A stretch of 8,958 bases of DNA from Chloroflexota bacterium (GTDB lineage Bacteria; Chloroflexota; Dehalococcoidia; UBA3495), in assembly GCA_022576105.1 (NCBI GenBank), contig JACZRM010000051.1:1-8958 (forward strand), read 5' to 3'. How positions within the stretch are numbered: position 1 is the stretch's first letter; every line of letters begins with the position of its first letter. Shown here piece by piece: positions 1 to 5,491 of the stretch. The notes under the pieces were generated by a model. That model had not been told where the DNA came from. It did no database searches and saw nothing but the letters and a program-made list of their open reading frames with translations. Made by a program: the position numbers and the translations under genes.

Positions 1-23
1 CACAAACAGGTGGGTTGCTTCTT

Positions 24-63
24 CACCCCTCTCCCAAAATGGGAGAGGGGCCGGGGGTGAGGG
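24..63. repeat. Dispersed hairpin repeat (CCCCTCTCCC / GGGAGAGGGG)
   Basis: A perfect 10-bp inverted repeat, CCCCTCTCCC (26-35) and GGGAGAGGGG (41-50), encloses a 5-nt loop and is followed by a GGGGGTGAGGG tail (53-63). The same GGGGTGAGGG tail recurs at 7684-7694 and, in variant form, at 8459-8468. It therefore looks like one copy of an intergenic dispersed repeat. Similar G/C-rich hairpin repeats are common between genes in many bacterial genomes. There is no T-run to make it a standard terminator. Confidence 0.7.
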
Positions 64-155
64 AATTACTTTACAAGAACCCCTAGTATTTGATGGAACC
101 GCCGGGAGATTTTTCGGCGCCAATCCCCGGGCAGCGAGACTAACAGCAACTCGAT

Positions 156-161
156 AGGAGG
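156..161 (+). promoter_or_regulatory. Ribosome binding site of the cupin gene
   Basis: A perfect AGGAGG lies 7 nt before the ATG at 169 and fixes that codon as the start. Confidence 0.8.
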
Positions 162-168
162 CTTACCA

Positions 169-507
169 ATGGCTATTTTTCGGCTCTATACCGGGTCAGA
201 CGGCTTGTCCCACATGGAGGAACTGGACCTGTCTAACCAGCCCGACCTGACCAACTTGCACGATGCCAAGCATATTGTGTTCCGGTCTGCCGAACCCGGC
301 CGTTTCAGCGACTGGCACAACGCGCCGCGCCGCCAGTACATCATAACCCTGTCGGGTGAGGCGGAAATTGGATTGCGCGATGGCACCATCCAGCATATTG
401 GAGCGGGGGATGTAAACTTGGCTGAGGATATTGAAGGCAGCGGCCACACCACCAGAGTAGTGGGCAACGTGCCCCGGGTGACGGCGACCATACATCTGGA
501 AGATTAA
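169..507 (+). CDS. Small single-domain cupin protein
   Basis: A 112-residue single-domain cupin. The fold is suggested by the segment around residues 49-66 (WHNAPRRQYIITLSGEAE), followed by DG at 71-72, the turn GAGD at 78-81 and an AED...GSGH stretch at 85-93. These match the order of cupin motifs 1 and 2. H50, Q56 and H93 are the likeliest metal-contacting side chains; this is inferred by position, since the classical HxH pair is not obvious. It has no signal peptide or membrane segment, so it is probably cytosolic. The start is supported by AGGAGG 7 nt upstream. It is convergent with the carbamoyltransferase-like gene and shares an intergenic hairpin with it. Small cupins range from dioxygenases and isomerases to sugar or ligand binders, and nothing here decides between them. 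Confidence 0.85.
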   Translation: MAIFRLYTGSDGLSHMEELDLSNQPDLTNLHDAKHIVFRSAEPGRFSDWHNAPRRQYIITLSGEAEIGLRDGTIQHIGAGDVNLAEDIEGSGHTTRVVGNVPRVTATIHLED

Positions 508-563
508 CCGGAGAAAGTTAGTCTCAGATACGATGGTGCAATGCTTTGGGTAAGTCGCGGGAA

Positions 564-590
564 CAGTGCCCGCCGAACTAGCGGGCGCTG
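564..590. terminator. Hairpin between convergent genes, possible bidirectional terminator
   Basis: CAGTGCCCGC (564-573) pairs with GCGGGCGCTG (581-590) over 10 bp, with one G-T pair and a 7-nt loop. It sits in the 85-nt gap between the 3' ends of the cupin (+) and the carbamoyltransferase-like gene (-), where a terminator serving both would be expected. Neither strand has a T-run after the stem, so intrinsic termination is uncertain. Confidence 0.5.
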
Positions 591-592
591 CC

Positions 593-1546
593 CTATGAAT
601 CCAGCATCTGCAATAACAGGGCCATGCGCACGTACAAGCCGTTTTCGGCCTGACGGAAACCGGCCCATCTGGGGTCCTTGGTACTGGTAATCAGTGATTC
701 GGTACGCTGCATCGGGTCCAGGATCACGCAGTCCGGGCGGAGCTCCTGGAGCATCTCAGCATCAATCTTTTCTTTGGCCAGGCCCCGGTCCAACATCAGT
801 TGGGTATGAGCGGCGGTGTCAGCGCCGTTGACATATATCGCGTCCAGGTCCTTGGCATAAGGGGCCAGGCTGGACTCGACGCTGATGTCCATGCCCGCGT
901 TCTGACAGTAATTCATGACATCGGCGTTGGGCCGGCCAGTGTAAGGCATCAGCCGAACTTGCACGTCATTGAATTGGGCCAGGGTGATCAGCAGGGCGTT
1001 GACGTTGCGGTGGTTTACCCGGCCGGCAACCGCCAATTTGATACCGTCCACCTTCCCCAACTCTCGCTGCAAAGTATAGACGTCCAAAATTGCCTGAGTG
1101 GGGTGGTCAACATCGCTGCCGCCGTTGATTACCGAGACTACATCCGCTTCAGCGGCGGCGGATACCGCGCCGGGCTGGTTGGTGCGAATCACGATCACAT
1201 CAAAGTGCAGGCAGGCCAAGAATTGTATCGTGTCCTCGATGTGTGAGGCAGCCTGGCTGGGGAAGAACTGAGACGCGTCTTCGGTAAAATGAATCTTCCC
1301 GCCCATTAGAGACATTGCTCGCTCAAAAGAATTGCGGGTCAGGAAGCTGGGTTCGTAAAATAGAGAAAATAGGGCCTTACCGGCCAGCTTGTTCTGGTCA
1401 ATTGCCCCTTCGCGAAGCGCATTGCACGACGGAAATAGGTCTTGCTCCAGCCATTCCCGGGTTAGCTGGTGGCTATCGATCAAATGTGGCTTTTGGGTGG
1501 GAACTGGGGTTTCTAAACCGACGCTCTTGAATAAGTTCTCGATCAT
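593..1546 (-). CDS. Divergent aspartate/ornithine carbamoyltransferase-fold protein
   Basis: A 317-residue protein of normal ATCase catalytic-chain length, with recognisable landmarks in the right order: YEPSFLTRNSFE (64-75), DTIQFL (105-110), R121, DHPTQAILDVYTL (147-159), R180, and FRQAENGLYVRMALL (297-311). By hand alignment to E. coli PyrB, several catalytic residues are changed. The phosphate-binding STRTR reads SFLTR, so Thr53 and Arg54 become F68 and L69. Lys84 maps to A99. Arg229 and Gln231 map to G241 and D243. HPLPR reads DPMQR. R71, R121, H148, Q151 and R180 remain. It therefore belongs to the carbamoyltransferase superfamily but is unlikely to be ordinary PyrB. It may use another substrate or have lost catalysis. 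No pyr gene adjoins it. No Shine-Dalgarno precedes the ATG; a TATAAT about 19 nt upstream suggests a near-leaderless transcript. Confidence 0.85.
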   Translation of the reverse strand: MIENLFKSVGLETPVPTQKPHLIDSHQLTREWLEQDLFPSCNALREGAIDQNKLAGKALFSLFYEPSFLTRNSFERAMSLMGGKIHFTEDASQFFPSQAASHIEDTIQFLACLHFDVIVIRTNQPGAVSAAAEADVVSVINGGSDVDHPTQAILDVYTLQRELGKVDGIKLAVAGRVNHRNVNALLITLAQFNDVQVRLMPYTGRPNADVMNYCQNAGMDISVESSLAPYAKDLDAIYVNGADTAAHTQLMLDRGLAKEKIDAEMLQELRPDCVILDPMQRTESLITSTKDPRWAGFRQAENGLYVRMALLLQMLDS

Positions 1547-1564
1547 TGTCCAGTCCGAGTCAGG

Positions 1565-1592
1565 ATTATACTTTTTCAGGCTTATTCCTGAA
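1565..1592 (-). promoter_or_regulatory. Candidate promoter of the carbamoyltransferase-like gene
   Basis: On the minus strand a consensus -10 box TATAAT (1570-1565) is preceded by TTCAGG (1592-1587, a weak -35) at a 16-bp spacing. Transcription would begin near 1558, leaving a leader of about 12 nt before the ATG at 1546. That fits the absence of a Shine-Dalgarno sequence. The -10 is strong and the -35 weak. Confidence 0.45.
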
Positions 1593-1662
1593 TTTCTGCC
1601 CGATTATGGGGGTGTTCAGCCTGCGCCCCATTCTCGGCTTGTCTCGATGGTAATTGTCTGAT

Positions 1663-1758
1663 GGGAGGAATATGGCGAAAGTGCGTGTCCTTTCGGGAAC
1701 AAATCCGTTAAAATCCCGGTCGCCATTGCCGGTCCCCTCTGATCAGCCTTGCCTCAAA
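1663..1758 (+). other. Possible gene-start remnant with good ribosome binding site
   Basis: GGGAGG (1664-1669) precedes an ATG at 1672 that begins MAKVRVLSGTNPLKS. The frame then runs directly into a dispersed repeat whose translation (CHSERSEES) is the usual artefact of that repeat family. The first 30 or so codons could be the 5' stub of a gene interrupted by the repeat, or chance. No family was recognised, so it is not called as a gene. Confidence 0.25.
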
Positions 1759-1759
1759 T

Positions 1760-1875
1760 GTCATTCTGAGCGTAGCGAAGAATCTAGTTCACTCGATATT
1801 AGACCCTTCGCTGAGTTCATCCTGAGCCACTTCGACAGGCTCAGGACAGGCTGGGCCGAAGGACTCAGGGAGACA
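1760..1875. repeat. Composite dispersed repeat with 9-bp hairpin
   Basis: The block opens with TCATTCTGAGCGTAGCGAAG (1761-1780), a sequence type found scattered in many bacterial genomes. It continues into TCCTGAGCC (1820-1828) paired perfectly with GGCTCAGGA (1838-1846) around a 9-nt loop. CTTCGCTGAG (1806-1815) partly mirrors the first arm. No transposase is present, so it resembles a REP- or MITE-like non-autonomous element. The open frames running through it in both directions are not genes. Confidence 0.7.
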
Positions 1876-2061
1876 CTACAATCCGCATGTTGGCTCCAAC
1901 CACAGAAATCAACACTTTTGAGGCAACGCCCCTCTGACCTAAGGTGAACCTCCTTTAGTTTGATAACATTGGCCAACTCTGAAAACTCGGCTGCCTACAC
2001 CCTTAACGACGGCCGAATAGGTGAGCAGGCCGACTGATCTGGGGTAAACCCGCCAATAAAC
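1876..2061. other. Intergenic stretch without recognisable gene
   Basis: Apart from a consensus anti-Shine-Dalgarno-like ACCTCCTTT at 1948-1956 (AAAGGAGGT on the minus strand) with no start codon at suitable distance, nothing coding or structural was found here. Confidence 0.5.
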
Positions 2062-2087
2062 GAGTCACCGGCAATTGCCGGTGACTC
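2062..2087. repeat. 26-bp perfect palindrome downstream of NIPSNAP gene
   Basis: A perfect palindrome with arm GAGTCACCGGCAA lies 37 nt beyond the stop of the NIPSNAP gene, on that gene's downstream side. As RNA it would form a long stable hairpin and could end the minus-strand transcript, although only a short T-rich stretch (GTTTATT) follows. Its core CACCGGC/GCCGGTG matches the hairpin at 2914-2931, so it also belongs to a repeat family. Confidence 0.7.
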
Positions 2088-2124
2088 TACAGAAATCAGG
2101 TTTTCCAGTGTAGATTGACCGCGT

Positions 2125-2751
2125 CTAGTGCATCGGCGAGAATGCGGCGGGCGCCAGTATCTTGTTCTCCTGCTTGATCATGGACTCACGGTAGGAGCCG
2201 CCCGGCGGCCAGACTCCGGCTTCACGGGCCTCGGTGCGGATTCGGTCTCGATCTCCCATGCTTTCGTAAGGCCAGATGTGAACCCACTTGTTCAGGCCTC
2301 CCAGCTCGCTGAACATTCCCGCGGCCAACGGTGAATATTCTTCACGCTGCGGCAGGGCCTGGCCCCAGCTTTCCATCAGACCGGGGATAGCCCCTGGCAA
2401 AAAGGTGTAGGTGCGCATCTCGTAGACATTGCCCAGGGCCTGGTCGCCGCCCATTGGGCGCATGAATGGGGCAGGACTGTATATTTCCGTCTCCTGGCTA
2501 GCGATCAGGTCGGTACCGCGCATCTGCTGCAGGTCGGTGTCCTGCGCCATTGCGTCTCGCACCTCCTGACGGTGCTTCAGATTGTCGAAGGGCCATATGT
2601 GGACCACCTGGTTCAGAGGGCCGAATTCCACGTGCCAGAACCCGCCCAGTTTGGAATGTTTCTCCCGAAACGGCAATCGCTTGGCGAACCGCTCTTCAAA
2701 TTCAGGCACCGCTCCCGGCTTTAGCGTGTAAGTCCTCAGTTCGTAGATCAT
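2125..2751 (-). CDS. Tandem two-domain NIPSNAP-family protein
   Basis: A 208-residue protein made of two homologous NIPSNAP (dimeric alpha/beta-barrel) domains, about residues 1-98 and 108-206. The duplication shows in YELRTYTLKPGA (3-14) against YEMRTYTFLPGA (110-121), and in VVHIWPFDNL (49-58) against WVHIWPYESM (157-166). Each half carries the YExRTYxxxPG and HIWPYxS/DL hallmarks of the family. It has no signal peptide or transmembrane helix. The start is well supported, with AGGAGG (2761-2756) 4 nt before the ATG. Bacterial NIPSNAP proteins are often found near catabolic oxygenases, but their chemistry is poorly defined. It is divergent from the CoA-transferase gene, so a shared control region is possible. 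The family call is secure; the function is unknown. Confidence 0.92.
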   Translation of the reverse strand: MIYELRTYTLKPGAVPEFEERFAKRLPFREKHSKLGGFWHVEFGPLNQVVHIWPFDNLKHRQEVRDAMAQDTDLQQMRGTDLIASQETEIYSPAPFMRPMGGDQALGNVYEMRTYTFLPGAIPGLMESWGQALPQREEYSPLAAGMFSELGGLNKWVHIWPYESMGDRDRIRTEAREAGVWPPGGSYRESMIKQENKILAPAAFSPMH

Positions 2752-2829
2752 AGCTCCTCCTCAAATTTGTTGGGCGTCTGTTGGCTCGCATAGGTAGTGA
2801 ATTGCGAAATGACCTAATTTGTCGCGCCA

Positions 2830-2858
2830 AGTGTACCAACATTATTGGCCGTAGACAA
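2830..2858 (-). promoter_or_regulatory. Candidate promoter of the NIPSNAP gene
   Basis: On the minus strand TTGTCT (2858-2853) and TACACT (2835-2830) are separated by exactly 17 bp, each matching 4 of 6 consensus positions. The predicted leader to the ATG at 2751 is about 72 nt. The same TACACT -10 occurs in the promoter proposed at 6924-6952. Confidence 0.35.
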
Positions 2859-2909
2859 TCAAATGCAGCTAGCAATAATATATCAGTCGGGGTCCAAGAA
2901 CGGGGCTTG

Positions 2910-2968
2910 GTCGCACCGGCGAACGCCGGTGTCCAGATACAATCGCTGTTCCGGCGCAAGCCGGAATG
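2910..2968. repeat. Paired REP-like hairpins
   Basis: There are two compact hairpins in a row. CACCGGC (2914-2920) pairs with GCCGGTG (2925-2931) across GAAC. TTCCGGC (2949-2955) pairs with GCCGGAA (2960-2966) across GCAA, a GNRA-type tetraloop. The flanking GTCCAG and AATGACG match a dispersed GCCGGAATGAC-type intergenic repeat seen in many bacteria. They lie between divergent genes, so a terminator role is unlikely. Confidence 0.7.
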
Positions 2969-3030
2969 ACGAGAACTAAACTAACACCCTACCCAGCTTG
3001 CAATCCAATCTGGGGGGCCGGCGCACCTTA

Positions 3031-3080
3031 CATCGTCGCATATATCGCGGCTATGGTTTATCCTAGGATGCATCGTTGCG
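3031..3080. promoter_or_regulatory. Operator-like repeats and palindromes before the CoA-transferase gene
   Basis: CATCGTCGCA (3031-3040) is repeated as CATCGTTGCG (3071-3080), exactly 40 bp apart. Between and overlapping them lie two small palindromes, ATCCTAGGAT (3060-3069) and GATGCATC (3067-3074). This arrangement suits binding of a regulator, but no convincing -35/-10 pair could be fixed here. Confidence 0.3.
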
Positions 3081-3122
3081 CCTGAGGGCGAAACCCTGAG
3101 GGCTGGACCCTGAAGGCTAAAC
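3081..3122 (+). repeat. Three tandem 14-bp units in the CoA-transferase leader
   Basis: Three consecutive units, CCTGAGGGCGAAAC, CCTGAGGGCTGGAC and CCTGAAGGCTAAAC, abut without gaps and end right at the AAGGAGGA ribosome binding site. Units 1 and 2 differ at 3 positions, and unit 3 keeps the CCTGA-GGC-AC frame. They lie outside any gene, in the region that should be transcribed as leader. Confidence 0.75.
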
Positions 3123-3130
3123 AAGGAGGA
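3123..3130 (+). promoter_or_regulatory. Ribosome binding site selecting the GTG start
   Basis: AAGGAGGA is 5 nt from the GTG at 3136 and directly touches an ATG at 3131. That ATG is in another frame and stops after six codons, so the GTG is the start of the long gene. Confidence 0.75.
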
Positions 3131-3135
3131 ATGCG

Positions 3136-5463
3136 GTGGCTGGAGCATTAAATGGAATCCGAGTAATCGACTTTGGGCAATATATTGCCGGGCCGCTGGC
3201 CGGGATGCTGTTGGCCGACCAGGGTGCTGATGTTATCAAGATTGACCCGCCAGGGGGGCCTGTCTGGCAGACTCCGGCCAACTCTACCTGGAACCGGGGC
3301 AAGCGCAGTATCCTGCTGGACCTGAAGCAACCTGATGATCTGGCGACGGCCCAATCGCTCATCGAGACCGCCGACGTAGTCCTGGAGAATTTTCGGCCTG
3401 GCGTGATGGAGCGTTTGGGGCTGGGCCCGGAAGCCATGACCGAGGCCAACCCCCGTCTGGTTTACTGCTCCATTCCCGGGTTCGCTTCCGATGATCCCAG
3501 GGCGCAAATGCCGGCCTATGAGGGGATAATCGGCGCGGCGGCGGCCACGTTTCGCCCGCCCAACAGCAAGAGCGACCGGCCGGTTTACACGGCAATACCC
3601 ATTGCCTCCACCTACGGGGCATTCCAGTCGGTGGTGGCCATCGTCATGGCCTTGAACGCACGGCAACGCGACGGTGTGGGCCAAAGAATCGAAGTCCCAC
3701 TGTTCGACAGCATGTTCCAGTCCATCGGCCGATTCGGGGTCCGGGTACACAACGCTGCTCCTGCGATTCCCACCCTGCAAGAACTTTGGGGCGGCATCTT
3801 CCACTGCAAGGACGATCAATGGGTGCGGTTCGGCGGCTCCGGCAACCAGAACTTCCGGCAATTTGTCGAGGCCGCCGGTATCACCTCCTGGGATGCCGAA
3901 GGCCTGACCGACCACAACCGTCCCCTGGACGATCCGGCGTTCAAGTCGGAGGCCCAGCGGCGGATTGCCGAACTGTTCAGGACTCGGACCGCCCAAGAAT
4001 GGGAAGACTTGATTGCCGAGGCCGGCAGTGAAGGAGCGGTGTGCCGCACCAGCGCCGAGTGGTTTGACCATCCCCACGCGCGGGCGGCCCAGATGGTGGT
4101 GGAGGTTGATGACCAGGTCTACGGCAAGATGCTTCAGCCGGGAATTAACGCCCGCATGTCATTGACCCCAGGCGAAGTGCGTGGGCCTGCGCCAACCCCC
4201 GACCAACACCGGCAGCAGATTCTGGCGGAACTGAAAGCTGGCGTACCGGATACCAGCCCAAAATCAGACGGGCAGGCAGGCGCGCAATCGGTTGCGGGAA
4301 CTGTTGCGGGAACTGTTGATGGAACAATGCGCGCGGCTCTGGACGGCATCAAGGTGCTGGATCTCTGTATCATCCTGGCCGGTCCCACCATGGGCCGCAC
4401 CCTGTCCGAGTACGGGGCCGACGTAATCAAGATCGACAATCCCAAGCGGGGAGGAACCATTGCCCGTCACAACGACATAAATCGTGGCAAGCGCAGTATT
4501 CTGCTGGACTTGAAGTCTGACGCCGGACGGGATGTCTTCTGGCGCATGTTGGAGGACACCGACGTGGTGGCCCAGAATTACCGGGCCGGCGCTTTGGACA
4601 AGCTGGGGCTGGGCTACGAGGCAGTGCGCCGTCGTAAGCCCGATATTGTCTACGCTTCCCTGAACGCCTACGGTCATTTAGGGCCTTGGGCCGGGCGTCC
4701 GGGGCACGAAGGCTTTGCCCAGGCCGCCTCGGGAATGACCCGCCGTTTCGGCGGCGATGGCCAGCCGGAGTCGCAGCCCAATCCGATCAACGACTACGGA
4801 ACCGGATTCATGGGAGCTTACGGAGTTGCGCTGGCCTTGCTTCACCGGCAGCGCACCGGACAGGGCCAGCATGTCGATTCGGCCCTGGCCTATACCGCCA
4901 TGACCCTGCAGTCACCGTTCATGCAAATGTATGAGGGAAAACAGTGGGATGAGACCAGGGGGCAGGATGCGCTGGGCAGCGGGTCATTGCAGCGGGCCTA
5001 TCAGGCCAGCGACGGCTGGTTTTTCCTGGGCGCACAGACCAAAGATTTGCCCCGTCTCTGCCAGGTTGAAGGTCTCTCTGGTATCGATGAGCTGGCCGTT
5101 GAGGCCCTGGCCCCATCTTTGGAGGAACGCTTCCTGGGCAATACGGTAGACGCCTGGGTGCGTCGGCTGACCGAGGCCGGTGTCGGCGCGCAGAGGGTTG
5201 TAACCAACCCCAGGGAGTTGATGACCGACCCCTGGGTGATTGACCACGGGCTGAGCCTGACTCGGGAGCATAGTGACCTGGGCCCGGTGACTACCTGCGG
5301 TCCGGCCCCGCGATTGTCCCGCACTCCGGTGCGGCCGGGCGGCCCCGCCACCAAACCGGGTTCCGACGTTCAAGAAGTTCTGACCGAGTTCGGAATGGGC
5401 GGGGATTACCAGCGGCTGTTGGATTCGGGAGTGATCCTCACCGAAGGCGTCACGGCGGGATGA
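3136..5463 (+). CDS. Fused double-domain CaiB/BaiF family (type III) CoA-transferase
   Basis: A 775-residue protein holding two complete CaiB/BaiF domains, about residues 1-370 and 398-765; single-domain members are usually near 400 residues. Both halves open with LxGIxVxD and share NRGKRSILLDLK (54-65 and the matching segment of the C half), then ENFRPG or QNYRAG. Type III enzymes transfer CoA between carboxylic acids through a catalytic Asp. In the C half this is D553 (PINDYGTG). By hand alignment the N-half equivalent is S158 (PIASTYGA). The fusion may therefore carry one competent and one altered site. The linker (371-397) is rich in Gly, Ala, Ser and Thr and contains a VAGT repeat; M398 looks like the start of an ancestral second gene. 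The gene is followed after 28 nt by the flavin monooxygenase, so the two are probably co-transcribed. The acid substrate is unknown. Confidence 0.93.
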   Translation: MAGALNGIRVIDFGQYIAGPLAGMLLADQGADVIKIDPPGGPVWQTPANSTWNRGKRSILLDLKQPDDLATAQSLIETADVVLENFRPGVMERLGLGPEAMTEANPRLVYCSIPGFASDDPRAQMPAYEGIIGAAAATFRPPNSKSDRPVYTAIPIASTYGAFQSVVAIVMALNARQRDGVGQRIEVPLFDSMFQSIGRFGVRVHNAAPAIPTLQELWGGIFHCKDDQWVRFGGSGNQNFRQFVEAAGITSWDAEGLTDHNRPLDDPAFKSEAQRRIAELFRTRTAQEWEDLIAEAGSEGAVCRTSAEWFDHPHARAAQMVVEVDDQVYGKMLQPGINARMSLTPGEVRGPAPTPDQHRQQILAELKAGVPDTSPKSDGQAGAQSVAGTVAGTVDGTMRAALDGIKVLDLCIILAGPTMGRTLSEYGADVIKIDNPKRGGTIARHNDINRGKRSILLDLKSDAGRDVFWRMLEDTDVVAQNYRAGALDKLGLGYEAVRRRKPDIVYASLNAYGHLGPWAGRPGHEGFAQAASGMTRRFGGDGQPESQPNPINDYGTGFMGAYGVALALLHRQRTGQGQHVDSALAYTAMTLQSPFMQMYEGKQWDETRGQDALGSGSLQRAYQASDGWFFLGAQTKDLPRLCQVEGLSGIDELAVEALAPSLEERFLGNTVDAWVRRLTEAGVGAQRVVTNPRELMTDPWVIDHGLSLTREHSDLGPVTTCGPAPRLSRTPVRPGGPATKPGSDVQEVLTEFGMGGDYQRLLDSGVILTEGVTAG
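4291..4326 (+). repeat. 12-bp tandem repeat encoding the interdomain linker
   Basis: GTTGCGGGAACT occurs twice exactly (4291-4302, 4303-4314), then once as GTTGATGGAACA (4315-4326). It encodes VAGT-VAGT-VDGT in the linker, immediately before M398. Such in-frame units can vary linker length without breaking either domain. Confidence 0.8.
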
Positions 5464-5491
5464 TGCATTGCGGTTGGCGCTAAGGGGGCGT

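Noticed and set aside
1654..1947. A 97-codon open frame on the plus strand
   Set aside because: Most of it translates a dispersed nucleotide repeat (the CHSERSEES artefact) and it has no recognisable domain.
1941..1960. Possible 16S rRNA 3' end or minus-strand gene start (ACCTCCTTT)
   Set aside because: Only about 10 nt match the rRNA tail and nothing upstream resembles 16S rRNA. On the minus strand no start codon follows the AAAGGAGGT at a useful distance.
1761..1976. A minus-strand open frame beginning MANVIKLKEVHL
   Set aside because: It also runs through the repeat, and no ribosome binding site precedes its ATG.
3131..3151. ATG mini-frame of six codons overlapping the CoA-transferase start
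   Set aside because: The ribosome binding site touches the ATG with no spacing; it is a chance overlap with the GTG start.
3148..4077. A 309-codon minus-strand open frame
   Set aside because: It is fully antisense to the CoA-transferase, has low-complexity composition and no family features; it is a codon-bias shadow.
5468..5491. TTG at 5468 as the monooxygenase start
   Set aside because: It lacks a ribosome binding site, while ATG 5492 has AAGGGGG just upstream and gives a family-typical N-terminus.
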